Shown here piece after piece: positions 6,922 through 15,857 of a stretch of DNA of 23,711 nt. The position numbers and the translations under genes were made by a program. The stretch is from Desulfatirhabdium sp040755275. GTDB lineage: Bacteria; Desulfobacterota; Desulfobacteria; Desulfobacterales; Desulfatirhabdiaceae. The stretch is taken from contig JBFMBE010000038.1 of the NCBI GenBank assembly GCA_040755275.1, positions 1 to 23,711 of the forward strand. The letters run 5' to 3'. Each line of letters starts with the position of its first letter. Positions within the stretch are counted from its first letter, which is position 1. Under the pieces are notes generated by a model, which searched no databases, was not told where the DNA came from, and was given only the letters and a program-made list of their open reading frames with translations.

Positions 6922-8102
6922 TGATTGCATGGGGTTGTCACTTTCATTGCTCCATAGCCTGTAGCGGTTTTTGCGCCGAATCCCAACCAATCGCAGGCAT
7001 AGTTGAAGGCTTCGTCCAGAAGGCTATTCCAGTCGGGTATCCACCGCCACAACGCATGATTCGTATGACGGCGCCGAATCCGGAAAACGAAAGTCGCCCC
7101 TTCCCTTAGCACCAGAAAGAACACCGGCTTGGGTTGCTCGGCATCGTGGGGCGTTTCCCCTCTCTGATAGTAATTGCTGTGATGCGGATTGAGGATATCG
7201 ACATCGAGCTGGGCTTGAGCGTCTGGAAAAGCGTCTTCGAATTCCAACAAGCCCTGCCAGTGGATGTTGGGGCGTCTGTCATCTGCATTTTGGGGTCTCA
7301 ATGACCGGATCCATGCCTTTTGGGACACCGGAGGGGGATCCAGATCGAGGGCTTTCAACCAATCCGCGAGGATGAGGTCGCTCGCATTTTTGATCGTTTC
7401 GATCAATCGCTCGAAAACCCCTTCCCACATGCTGCCCTTGACCCGATCCTTAGGTTGCAACAGCGGGCAGGTTTCGTCAAAACCAAACATGACCCACACC
7501 AAAAAGAGCGTCCAGGGACTTGACCCGCCTGAAATGGCAAGCTCCTCTGCGGCTTTTCGCATGACGCCTTTGAAACCGGAGGCGGCAAGGTAGGGGATAC
7601 CGTAGGGCAACAGAAAAGCGAATCCGTTTTCGATGGGATGGGGATTTCCGGTTCCTGTGAGCAGCGGAGCCGTGAGTTCGGCTTGCTTTTTCCAGCCGCT
7701 GGGATCGGCAACAGCCTCCTGCCGGGCCGCCAGTGCTTGCAGCATCGCTTGGGCTGCCCCCCCTATGCGGGCGACAGCCTTCAGGGCCAAGTGTTTGGTA
7801 TTTTTTATCGGTACGAATTGAGAAGTGATTTGGCTCCGATTATTGTTGATATCCTCCTGGAAAAATGACCAGTTCCCCGCATCCTTTTCCCGTTCTATTT
7901 GTCTCTTGCGTTGTTTATCCTGATATTCATATTCTGATCTGCCAATATCGGCAAGTCCATGAAAGTATAACGTAAACAAATGCCCTGGCGGCGTATCGTT
8001 TGTATACCGGGACATCTGGTGCACGTCGTAATGATCACCCAGGAAGGGATGGAGGTAGCCGGGAACGGCGCGACGTGGAAATTCGAAATCGATTTTCTGC
8101 AT
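6918..8102 (-). CDS. cmr6: CRISPR-associated RAMP protein Cmr6 (type III-B)
   Basis: A 394-residue Cas7-like RAMP subunit that caps the Cmr backbone. The start is ATG 8102 (MQKIDFEFPRR), with AAGGAG six bases upstream; an in-frame ATG at 8174 lacks a well-spaced site. Family marks are SGFKGVMRKAAEEL in the middle and the C-terminal glycine-rich GFGAKTATGYGAM. It is longer than most Cmr6 proteins, with a charged helical insertion near residues 60-90 (QDKQRKRQIEREKD). Its stop overlaps the start of the receiver-HEPN gene. The 278 bp between it and cmr5 are non-coding and show no recognisable element. Confidence 0.9.
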   Translation of the reverse strand: MQKIDFEFPRRAVPGYLHPFLGDHYDVHQMSRYTNDTPPGHLFTLYFHGLADIGRSEYEYQDKQRKRQIEREKDAGNWSFFQEDINNNRSQITSQFVPIKNTKHLALKAVARIGGAAQAMLQALAARQEAVADPSGWKKQAELTAPLLTGTGNPHPIENGFAFLLPYGIPYLAASGFKGVMRKAAEELAISGGSSPWTLFLVWVMFGFDETCPLLQPKDRVKGSMWEGVFERLIETIKNASDLILADWLKALDLDPPPVSQKAWIRSLRPQNADDRRPNIHWQGLLEFEDAFPDAQAQLDVDILNPHHSNYYQRGETPHDAEQPKPVFFLVLREGATFVFRIRRRHTNHALWRWIPDWNSLLDEAFNYACDWLGFGAKTATGYGAMKVTTPCNQ

Positions 8103-8380
8103 TGAATGCTCCTTGTAGAAAGGAAGAACATTGATGTTTGGAACTGGACGCTTCTCCTTACCGGGGAAAGTCATGGTTCATCTTGCCTGTTCCTTCGGTG
8201 AGAGGGCGTGTTCGAAAATCTCGTGATGCACAACCATACATCGACCCCACACAGAGTTCGGGAAGAGCGAAGAATCCTTTTTTAGTCAAGCCAATGGCGG
8301 GATGTTTAAGCCCGGGATTGAAATCCAGGGCTACGGGCCGGCCTTTTTGCAGGTATATTATGGGTGGCCCCGATTCGCTG

Positions 8381-8737
8381 CTACAAGGTTTGCGACAGAA
8401 AGCGAATCCATTTCAGAATCGCAAGGGCTTCCTCCGTTGCCCGCTGATAATAGGCCGAATCACCATTCGAAAGTCTGGTGATTGCATCCCTGTAATTGCC
8501 TTGATTCGGCTGGAGCAATCCAACACCAGGATCCGCGAACCATTGGACGATGTCTTGAATCAATCGTCTGTGTTCGTCTTTGTCCTTGCCTTTCAGAAAA
8601 GCCAGGGTCTGCATCAGCCCGTTGCTCATGATGAGCGCCGGAAGGCTTTTGGCAAGATTCTTGTATTCTCTTGCGGGTGACCGATGCTGAAGCTGATTCC
8701 AAACATATTGCGCCCGAATCTGATCGAGGGTCATCAT
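8381..8737 (-). CDS. cmr5: CRISPR-associated protein Cmr5 (small subunit)
   Basis: A 118-residue all-helical protein, the usual size for Cmr5, the small subunit (Cas11) that lines the belly of the type III-B complex along the target RNA. It begins MMTLDQIRAQYVWNQ and carries AREYKNLAKSLPALIMSNGLMQTLAF, which fits the Cmr5 pattern of a conserved lysine-leucine helix followed by a GL turn. Its ATG at 8737 overlaps the cmr4 stop (ATGA), and its position between cmr4 and cmr6 is standard. Identity rests on size, motif and synteny. Confidence 0.9.
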   Translation of the reverse strand: MMTLDQIRAQYVWNQLQHRSPAREYKNLAKSLPALIMSNGLMQTLAFLKGKDKDEHRRLIQDIVQWFADPGVGLLQPNQGNYRDAITRLSNGDSAYYQRATEEALAILKWIRFLSQTL

Positions 8738-9924
8738 GACCGGCCTCCTTCTGTGGGAAGCTCCTGTTGTTGCGAAGGTACAGGGGTATTCGTCGGGTTC
8801 TGGACGGCCTCGACAATGGGGGCCTCATCAACACCCTGTTGTTGGGGATGTTTATCGGAATACATCGGCTTGGCGAAGCCCACCAGAATCCGCCCCCTGC
8901 CCGTTGTGGCATCACCGCCGATCTGAACGGTTTTCCGGTCAAATGCAGCGACGACTTTTTCCATCACTTTCTCCGAGTTGAAGTGTTCCTGTGTTCTTTC
9001 GGATCCTTTTTTCAGCCGTTCTTCCGACGCCATCACCAGTCCGGCCATCAAGGCTTCTGGAGGCAGGTTTTCGGTGAAAAACAAGCCGCCCTCATCAGAA
9101 GTTCCACTGATATCGTTGATGCGTACATGGGGCTCGATGAGGGTTGCGTTTCGGGCGAAATAGGTGAGCTGATCGTCGGAAACGAGGACCAAGTCCTTCT
9201 GAAATTTCCGTTTGAAAAATTTCCAAGCTGGATCGTTTGGAAAAATGCTGGCGGAAATCCATGTTGCGATCGTTTTCAACCGCCTCTTTTCCGAATCCGT
9301 GGTCAGCGGCGTAAACGTGAAGCTTTCGAGAACCAGTTTTCCGTTGTTGTTTTGACCTTGCCCTGCAATGCGGGTGATCAGTTGATCGTTGATCACCACG
9401 GCTTGGTTATCCTGCGGGGTCGGAATGGGGTTTCGGTCCGCTTCTTGCGGTCTTGCAGCCGTTGCGGTATCCGTCATGACGGACTGGGCGGCGGAAGCTT
9501 CTGGGATTGCAGCCCCTTCACCCTGCTGCAATGTTGGCTGAGGTGGATCAGGAAACGGAACGCCGGCTATAGCGGCCAGGCGTAACAGCCGCTGCAACAG
9601 TAACGGCGATGTGACATACACATACACGCCTTTTAGGCTCCGCACCGGAAAGGCGACCAGTTGGGCGTCCGTAAAGCTGACAGCGCCCGCGTGATCGGAG
9701 GCGTCCCGATCGGGTCCAAAGATTCGATTGACGAGCGACTCTGAGTTCCATTGATTTTGGGCTTCGTCTCGGAATGCTCCTTTGATGCCTGATGAGGCGT
9801 AACTCGGGTGTTCGGTGTGCCGTTCCCGCTGAATGGGATTGTCGATCACACCGAGGGCCTGTCCAGCCCCCATGTGAACAGGTGTCACCGCGTAGTAAAA
9901 TATGAGTCGTTGAGATGTGAACAT
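8734..9924 (-). CDS. cmr4: CRISPR-associated RAMP protein Cmr4 (backbone, target RNA cleavage)
   Basis: A 396-residue Cas7-family subunit; several copies form the Cmr backbone and cut the target RNA. The start is ATG 9924 (MFTSQRLIFYYAV), with GGAGG about six bases upstream. The N-terminus shows HMGAGQALGVIDNPIQRE; Asp28 lies where the catalytic Asp (near residue 26) of characterised Cmr4 proteins is found. SSGIKGAFRD follows at 44-53, and the late GDATTGRGRILVGFA is the glycine-rich loop. Two low-complexity Pro/Gln/Ala-rich stretches, at about 125-175 and from about 360 to the end, are unusual and make it longer than typical. It overlaps cmr5 by four bases. Confidence 0.95.
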   Translation of the reverse strand: MFTSQRLIFYYAVTPVHMGAGQALGVIDNPIQRERHTEHPSYASSGIKGAFRDEAQNQWNSESLVNRIFGPDRDASDHAGAVSFTDAQLVAFPVRSLKGVYVYVTSPLLLQRLLRLAAIAGVPFPDPPQPTLQQGEGAAIPEASAAQSVMTDTATAARPQEADRNPIPTPQDNQAVVINDQLITRIAGQGQNNNGKLVLESFTFTPLTTDSEKRRLKTIATWISASIFPNDPAWKFFKRKFQKDLVLVSDDQLTYFARNATLIEPHVRINDISGTSDEGGLFFTENLPPEALMAGLVMASEERLKKGSERTQEHFNSEKVMEKVVAAFDRKTVQIGGDATTGRGRILVGFAKPMYSDKHPQQQGVDEAPIVEAVQNPTNTPVPSQQQELPTEGGRS

Positions 9925-9956
9925 GTTTTCCTCCAGCGTTTGATATTTGTGGAAAA

Positions 9957-11138
9957 TCAGGCTGGAACGTCTTCTGTCGAAGAACGGACCATTGTCGGGC
10001 TTGTACCGTCGCTGGGATTCCATTGTCCGAACCACACCCGGTTCCAGCCTTCATGCCGTCGCTCCATCAGGGGATGGTCAGAGGCAATGGCTTCCCAAAG
10101 CCCTTTTTCCCAAAGCGGTTTCAGTTTTTCCGTATCACCGGAAATCACCCGAAACCAGTAACAGCTTCCTGCAGCGGCGATGCGATGAGCGGGTTTGGGT
10201 TGGTGCTTTGCAATGTCCCACCCCGAAACAACACCCGGTTGGGGAACACTTGCTGCAACCAGTTCGGCTGTTAGACCGTCAAGTTCGAGGATATGGTCTT
10301 TCTTGACGACTGGCGGCATGACCCCATCTGGAAAAAGCCCTGCAGTTGCCAGTATCATCCGGAATCCCTTCCAGCCCGCCTGGGGTTGACCGAATGTCGC
10401 CATTGCATCATGATCACTTTGGGAAAGCTTCTGGATTCGGGCGCCTCTCCCGTCTCCCCCCAGCCGGACCAACCCGTTCGAAGGTACGTTTCTCCCCGAA
10501 AACCCGGCGATGAGCCAAACTCCAGCGTTCAACGAAACGGCATCCGTCGTATAGATGGCGCCTTCCTCGACCGTTCGGGAGGAAGTGCCTATAGCAATAC
10601 CGAGTCGCGGATCGTTCTGCCAAAAACAACCTGCCGGCATCAGGTGGTCGGAAGAAACGGGCGTTTCAGCGAGGTGGGCCTTCAGCCCATCGAGATCGAT
10701 CCATATGTTGCCAACGGGTTTTTTTCGCTCCGATACCGGCAAAATGCACAAGTATGGGAATGCCGCACTGCAGCAGGCTCCATTGCTTGGCTTCGGTTTC
10801 GCTTCGAGAGCTTTCGCTTCAAGCCCTCCCCCATCCGCCTCCATGACCACAAGATCCGCCGGTGTTGGAAACCAAATTCTTTCCTGTTTCAGCAGCCCCA
10901 AATGGGTAAGTCCGAAATCCTCTCCGAGGCATTGCTGGAGGATGTTCAAGGCCTGATCTGGTCGTCGTGTAACATCACCAAGACGGTTGTTGTCTGCCAG
11001 CGCCCTCGATACCACAGCACCTGTCACCACGGAAGGCCATGGCGGCATCAGCCCCATGCCGTGAACCCCGCCGCCAAACAGCCGGTTACCGCGGAACATC
11101 CATACATCGAGTGGTTCAAACGTTAGAAACGTCGCCAT
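9957..11138 (-). CDS. cmr3: CRISPR-associated protein Cmr3 (crRNA 5'-handle binding)
   Basis: A 393-residue Cas5-like RAMP that pairs with Cas10 and holds the crRNA 5' handle. The start is ATG 11138 (MATFLTFEPLDVWMFRGNR), with AAGGA eight bases upstream, only four bases after the cmr2 stop. The N-terminal FEPLDVWMFRGNRLFGG matches the Cmr3 pattern of a Pro-Leu-Asp strand followed by an RD/RG-rich loop. The C-terminal GVVSGWDIAKHQPKPAHRI followed by AGSCYWF is also typical of Cmr3. cmr4 follows 32 bp downstream. Confidence 0.93.
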   Translation of the reverse strand: MATFLTFEPLDVWMFRGNRLFGGGVHGMGLMPPWPSVVTGAVVSRALADNNRLGDVTRRPDQALNILQQCLGEDFGLTHLGLLKQERIWFPTPADLVVMEADGGGLEAKALEAKPKPSNGACCSAAFPYLCILPVSERKKPVGNIWIDLDGLKAHLAETPVSSDHLMPAGCFWQNDPRLGIAIGTSSRTVEEGAIYTTDAVSLNAGVWLIAGFSGRNVPSNGLVRLGGDGRGARIQKLSQSDHDAMATFGQPQAGWKGFRMILATAGLFPDGVMPPVVKKDHILELDGLTAELVAASVPQPGVVSGWDIAKHQPKPAHRIAAAGSCYWFRVISGDTEKLKPLWEKGLWEAIASDHPLMERRHEGWNRVWFGQWNPSDGTSPTMVRSSTEDVPA

Positions 11139-11142
11139 GAGC

Positions 11143-14094
11143 TTATCCTTCCGTTTCGATCCATCGGCCTTCACGCGCCAGAAATTCCGCAGTCAGTATC
11201 AGCGTATGCAGCCATTCATGCCCTGCACGGCCCGTGGTGTCGGTGCCATCCCTTTTTCGGGCAGCGGCTTCCAAACGTTCCGGCAAATCACCGATTTCCG
11301 CATCCGGGCCTTTCGACTGCCGACTGAACTGGTACCGCAGCACGCCCGACAAGGCTCCGGGAGAGGCTGGCAGCTTGGGAAGTATGTCTTCAAGAATGTA
11401 GGCAGTCCTTCTCGAAATATCCCGGGCAAAGGATTTTCGAAGGTCGAAAAGAAGGCCCATGTCGCTCTCACTCCAAGGTGTGTCGAGCCCCCACTTGCCG
11501 ATGAAATGATGCGTTCCGCCCGACCGCTTCATCACGGTAATGCAGAAAGCGTCCCGCCCGCCGTCGTTCTTTGCCTGGCTTTCGGCTGCATAGAGTGCGC
11601 CGATCACTCTGCCGAGGGGGGCCTGATGATGGGCGATCACGGCTCCCATGGAAGCAGTGGCGTATTTTCCCATCAGTCGAAGGATGTCTTTTCGATCGCC
11701 TTCGCGACGGATCACAAAGCCGCTTGACAATTCGAGACGGTCTGCTTCCGTATTCAGGGCGCTCCAGAAGGTCTGTTGGTCTACCCCTGCAGGCAGCACC
11801 CCCGAAAAGGCGCATCGCAATGTTGTCATGACTGCAGGAAGGTCATGAACCGCTACCATGGCCAGGATGTCTTCTCCTCCTGCGAAGATGAGCTTGCCCA
11901 TGAACATTTCTTCGACGACGGTGCGGGCCAGATACAGAGCAAAACTGTTCAGTGCCGTCGATACAGCTTGATGATATCCGGGAGACACGGGACGTCGGGC
12001 GGAACGGTACGCATCCAGCGCTGCAATGCCCGCCAACGATTGCCGCAGCGTGGAATGAAACCGGGTTTCGAGTGCACCGGCATGCATTTCTCCGGCAAGC
12101 CAAGCCCCCATCCGGTCGCCATCCATCAGAATCAGGGCGTAATAGGTTTCCGGTTTGACGCCCAGCAAATCCACAAGATACGCAACAACGGCATCCCGAT
12201 CCTGGTCGGTTTCAAGGGTATCCAGGAGAGACGGAAGTTTTCGGTAGAATTCCACGTCTTGGGGGTTGCGATTGGCGACCTTAAGTTTGCGGTACAAGCT
12301 TGCAGGAAGGGCGGAACCCTTTAGCTCGGGGCTGGATGAGATTCTTTGTTGGAGGGCACACAAGGAAACCGCCTTTCTCTGAAGCTGTTGCATCACTTCA
12401 TCGGGTTGCCCTGCAGCTTCTTCACTTTCCCGATGCAGATGGTGCCGGATGGACGTCGATACCGCCATGGCGTGGGTGGAAACGATATATCGGTGAACGT
12501 CGTCCAGCTTTGGAATGCTCATGACGGCTTCCTGAACGACCAGCCGAGGCCACACTCGTTTGAGGGTGCACCGAGCGCATAAAAATTCCTTTTCTCTGAC
12601 GAGTGATGGTGCGCGTTGGGCTGCCTTCGGCCAAGGAGACTCTTCGCCGCGTTGGCCGATAGGAGCAAAAATGCCGCTTGGTTTTGTGGGATCGCCACGG
12701 TCCGGCGTGAGCCATTCCCATTCACCACACAGCGTGCAACGATAGCCTTCGGATCGATTCCCGGAAAATGTCCGACAGCTTTTGGCGGCTGCAGTCAGAC
12801 GTTCAAGAGCCTCGAACAAATGGGGATAGGCGATGCCTGGATTCGGGCAATAAAATTGTTCTTCATGAATGGAGATCGGTTCACGGAAAACCTCTTCGCC
12901 AGGATGGGATGTTTCGCCCAAAAACGATATCAGGGATTGGAGCGAATCATCGTTCAGCGTTGTACCGTCTTTCGTAGCCAGCCGCCACGGCACGATGGCC
13001 CAGTGAATTTCCGGAAAATCCTTCAGTTGGGCCTCCATCTGCTCCGCTGCTTTCCCAAGAGAACTCTTGCCTGCTGCTCCTAAAATTTCCAGAAAAGCGT
13101 TTTTCGCTTGGATGGTTACCCAGTCGTGTAAATGTGTTTCAATCTTTTCGACAACCGTTTTTGCATCCTGAGCGGGGACAATAGCGACAAACCGGTTGGG
13201 CAGGGTGGCGATGAACAAGGGGTTGGCATCGGTGGTTTCTTCCATCCAGGATACCGTATGAGACTTCGGCCAGTCTTGACCCAATTTGCGATACAACCAA
13301 AAATCGGCATGAGGCACGCCGTGAAGATTCGGAAACAGCATGGCATCCGGCCCGTATCGATTGCAAATAATCTGAGCAGCCTCCCAGGCGATTCTGGAAA
13401 TGAAATGGGATCCCGCCCAAAGGTCCGATACGCTTCTGGCTTGAGCGATGAATCCTTGAACGGGGCCGAAACTCATGAGCAACAGCGCTGGAAGGCCGTT
13501 CGGATCCGCAGCCATTGCGCCGGCCATCGCCGATGTGAGGGTCAGGGATTCCCACACGGTATGATCTGGACTGCGCATGTCGGTTGGATATTGTCTCCAC
13601 AAGGACCCGAACCCCTTCTGAAGTACGTCAGGAGCAAACCGCCAAATCCGCAGAAAGGTATTTTCCCAGTCGATTTCCGTTGATGTTTCAACAATCAGAC
13701 TTTCCAGAGTTGGCTTGTCCTTTTGGGAATCCGGCCTGGCTGGTGGTGGCTCCGATAAAGATGTTGCCGAAGCCGCATCGGAAGCAGCCTCAGGTGTTGT
13801 TTGGAGTACATTTGCGGAAGGGCAGAGGATCCGATCGAACGGTATCGCTTCGCCCGTCAATGGATGAACGATCTCGGGCCGGGATTCCGCGGAAAGGGAA
13901 ATCGATTGCGGGACAGGAACACGGTCCGCAGCCTGCGCCCATTGAATCGCTCGTTCCAGCGTTTTATCCATTGTCGGCTTGTCCGGACAGTCGCGCATTG
14001 CTTTTTCGATCCGGCCGCGCAGGGTTTGAAAAGCCGCCATATCCTGCCGAACCCAGCACAGCACTTTGGTTTGCCACATCGTCTGCGTCGTCAT
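11143..14094 (-). CDS. cmr2: Cas10/Cmr2, cyclic oligoadenylate synthase subunit
   Basis: A 983-residue large subunit of the Cmr complex. On target RNA binding, Cas10 polymerises ATP into cyclic oligoadenylates. The start is ATG 14094 (MTTQTMWQTKVL), with AAGGAG six bases upstream, 10 bp after the cmr1 stop. The N-terminal domain contains the Cmr2-type VHPLTGE; I see no HD nuclease signature, as is common in Cmr2. A zinc finger is formed by CTLC (about 452) and CARC (about 503). The first Palm motif is YALILMDGDRMGAWL near 648-662. The catalytic loop reads FAGGEDILA, with Gly739-Gly740-Glu741-Asp742 in place of GGDD. The acidic pair is kept, so cOA synthesis is likely. Confidence 0.95.
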   Translation of the reverse strand: MTTQTMWQTKVLCWVRQDMAAFQTLRGRIEKAMRDCPDKPTMDKTLERAIQWAQAADRVPVPQSISLSAESRPEIVHPLTGEAIPFDRILCPSANVLQTTPEAASDAASATSLSEPPPARPDSQKDKPTLESLIVETSTEIDWENTFLRIWRFAPDVLQKGFGSLWRQYPTDMRSPDHTVWESLTLTSAMAGAMAADPNGLPALLLMSFGPVQGFIAQARSVSDLWAGSHFISRIAWEAAQIICNRYGPDAMLFPNLHGVPHADFWLYRKLGQDWPKSHTVSWMEETTDANPLFIATLPNRFVAIVPAQDAKTVVEKIETHLHDWVTIQAKNAFLEILGAAGKSSLGKAAEQMEAQLKDFPEIHWAIVPWRLATKDGTTLNDDSLQSLISFLGETSHPGEEVFREPISIHEEQFYCPNPGIAYPHLFEALERLTAAAKSCRTFSGNRSEGYRCTLCGEWEWLTPDRGDPTKPSGIFAPIGQRGEESPWPKAAQRAPSLVREKEFLCARCTLKRVWPRLVVQEAVMSIPKLDDVHRYIVSTHAMAVSTSIRHHLHRESEEAAGQPDEVMQQLQRKAVSLCALQQRISSSPELKGSALPASLYRKLKVANRNPQDVEFYRKLPSLLDTLETDQDRDAVVAYLVDLLGVKPETYYALILMDGDRMGAWLAGEMHAGALETRFHSTLRQSLAGIAALDAYRSARRPVSPGYHQAVSTALNSFALYLARTVVEEMFMGKLIFAGGEDILAMVAVHDLPAVMTTLRCAFSGVLPAGVDQQTFWSALNTEADRLELSSGFVIRREGDRKDILRLMGKYATASMGAVIAHHQAPLGRVIGALYAAESQAKNDGGRDAFCITVMKRSGGTHHFIGKWGLDTPWSESDMGLLFDLRKSFARDISRRTAYILEDILPKLPASPGALSGVLRYQFSRQSKGPDAEIGDLPERLEAAARKRDGTDTTGRAGHEWLHTLILTAEFLAREGRWIETEG

Positions 14095-14104
14095 TGCGCT
14101 CTCC

Positions 14105-15244
14105 TTAGGGCAGGCGGGTGAGAAGTGTGTCCAATTTCGCGTGGATTGCTTTCCATACCGAAATTTCTCGGGTGGACAATGTACGTTGATCTGTCGCATC
14201 GAGACGACCTTTCAAGGTATCCGGCATCCCATGTGGCAGATGGACCACAAGCCCCCGAAATTTTCGTTGGCCGTTATTATTCTGAACGGGTAACACTTTG
14301 AACCGGATCTGGTTGGCGTTCCGCGAGTCAAATCCCCAAGCATTGAGAATGTGGCGGGTAATGGGATATGCGATGATCTGACGGTTGCACAAGTTCGGAT
14401 GAGGGCCGCCTCCTTGAAAATGGAACTGGGTCCGGAAAGCGATTTTCACTTCTGCAAGTTTGTCGATAACCTCTGCGAAAGAGTTGCAGGGTTCTGTACA
14501 CCAGATAAGCAGCCCCTGATTATCCTTTCCGATGGCATGACACCAGTCTTCATGGAGTGCCAGGCTCCAGCAAGACGCGAATCCATCCAGGTAACAGCGG
14601 GCGCTTCGATCGGAAGGATTGAAAAAATCCGCTGCCTGAATCAGATTGGAATCCGACTGCTGGTTCCTTCCGCTTGCGTTCGGTGTCATCCAGAAAGACC
14701 CCCACCCGTTCCGGGAACGTCCGCCGATGGTTCCGAACAGGGTCATCAGTTGGATGACATCTTCCATTTGGGATGAACAGGTATCGGGAAACCGGATCCG
14801 CAAGAGGTTCGCTTCTCCGGGTTGAATGGCGCATGCATTTTTTAATTTGTCTGGCGGAGCTACCGGACCGTATCCAAGATACAAGGAGGATTTCATGGGC
14901 TGGGGTACTTCAACTTCAGGATGCACAATTATATTAAAGTGGTATTTTCTGAAATGGTCTCTATCACAGGTTCCTTTCCGCCATGTTTCCAAACGAATAG
15001 CGATCCGACTTTTCGTCGAAGAGCTTCCGGCGTCCGCAGCCGAACCGAACAGGGTGCCTTCAGCGTCTCTCATATTGGCAATAGCAGGAAACAATCCTTG
15101 ACGGATCTGATCGTTCCACCAGACGATCCGCCACCATTCCCTGAGGGCAGCTTTAAAAGGCGGGGTGCGCCATCGGCCGCATGGATCCGCTCCGCCAACA
15201 AAACCCGGTGTGATGAATTCGATACGATATTCCCGATGTTGCAT
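14105..15244 (-). CDS. cmr1: CRISPR-associated RAMP protein Cmr1
   Basis: A 379-residue RAMP subunit at the 3' end of the crRNA. The start is ATG 15244 (MQHREYRIEFITPGFVGGAD), with AAGGAG about seven bases upstream; the longer open frame upstream runs into an inverted-repeat element and looks non-coding. Family marks are FITPGFVGGADP at 10-21, RTPPFKAALREWWR at 26-39 (the standard Cmr1 RxxSxKGxLRFWWR-like segment) and GGRSRNGWGSF at 174-184. It is the first gene of the cmr operon; its promoter should lie in 15245-15857. Confidence 0.93.
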   Translation of the reverse strand: MQHREYRIEFITPGFVGGADPCGRWRTPPFKAALREWWRIVWWNDQIRQGLFPAIANMRDAEGTLFGSAADAGSSSTKSRIAIRLETWRKGTCDRDHFRKYHFNIIVHPEVEVPQPMKSSLYLGYGPVAPPDKLKNACAIQPGEANLLRIRFPDTCSSQMEDVIQLMTLFGTIGGRSRNGWGSFWMTPNASGRNQQSDSNLIQAADFFNPSDRSARCYLDGFASCWSLALHEDWCHAIGKDNQGLLIWCTEPCNSFAEVIDKLAEVKIAFRTQFHFQGGGPHPNLCNRQIIAYPITRHILNAWGFDSRNANQIRFKVLPVQNNNGQRKFRGLVVHLPHGMPDTLKGRLDATDQRTLSTREISVWKAIHAKLDTLLTRLP

Positions 15245-15857
15245 GAGGCTGCTCCTTCGGCATATGTGTCGTTTGAGGATCGGGGTATCCAGCCATTCTC
15301 GGCAGATCCAACCGAGCCGGATCAAACATGATGAAGTCGCAAAAAGTCGGGCAGTTGCTGTTGAGCCACATGGCGAAGCAACCGCCTTTTTCGCTGCATC
15401 GGATGAACTCAGCCGCCCGAGCTCGTAAGGGCCGGGCGTCCGGGCAGTCATTCGATACGGGCCATTCAAGTGCAACGGGTTGATTTTCTAACCATTGTGC
15501 GTTACTGAACGACGCCCGGCCCAACGATCTCCGGCGGCTTCTAACAAGCATCCGCTGCAGCATCAAAAGGTGGTTGCCCCGCCATGCTCAGGCCCGGCAA
15601 TGAACCAAATCCGGGTAACTTCGACTTTTTGCGACTTCATCAATCATCAGAAACAAACGAAGAATCCTGAGAATGTTTCACCCAAGCCGCACCCTTTCTT
15701 TGGACCGGCCATTGAGGCATTTGTTGAAAACGGCTCCCTTGACTTTCCTCCTGAATGGGGTTGAATGGTTTCCTTGTGGATCAAGTCCATAAAAGTCTCA
15801 ACAAAGCTTCTTGGGTTCCTTGACTACATTATTGAATTTTGATTCCGATGCCGCCGA
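15245..15857. other. Intergenic region upstream of cmr1
   Basis: About 610 bp between the Lon-TPR gene and cmr1, both reading leftward. Much of it is the inverted-repeat element annotated separately. Open frames inside it on both strands are element-derived and I do not accept them as genes. Bases 15643-15857 are moderately AT-rich with no recognised motif. The cmr promoter is expected here but I cannot point to convincing -35/-10 boxes. Confidence 0.5.
15329..15642. mobile_element. 314-bp inverted-repeat (MITE-like) element
   Basis: The ends are a perfect 21-bp inverted repeat: TGATGAAGTCGCAAAAAGTCG at 15329-15349 and its complement at 15622-15642. The core TCGCAAAAAGTCG recurs in degenerate form near 4600, 17890, 20570, 21590-21672 and 23065, so it belongs to a dispersed family. 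No transposase is present. It is a probable non-autonomous element or structured intergenic repeat, placed in the likely cmr promoter region. Confidence 0.75.

Noticed and set aside
8103..8174. Upstream ATG at 8174 as the cmr6 start
   Set aside because: The ATG at 8102 has an AAGGAG at ideal spacing; the upstream one does not, and the extra residues look unlike Cmr6.
15153..15566. A 137-residue minus-strand frame overlapping the cmr1 start
   Set aside because: Most of it is encoded by the 314-bp inverted-repeat element and the rest lies out of frame inside cmr1. It is likely element-derived noise.
15797..15807. GTCTCAACAAA here and at 3721 as CRISPR repeat remnants matching the edge unit
   Set aside because: The similarity to the edge repeat is only about seven bases, and at 3721 it falls in coding sequence. 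Chance is the simplest explanation.
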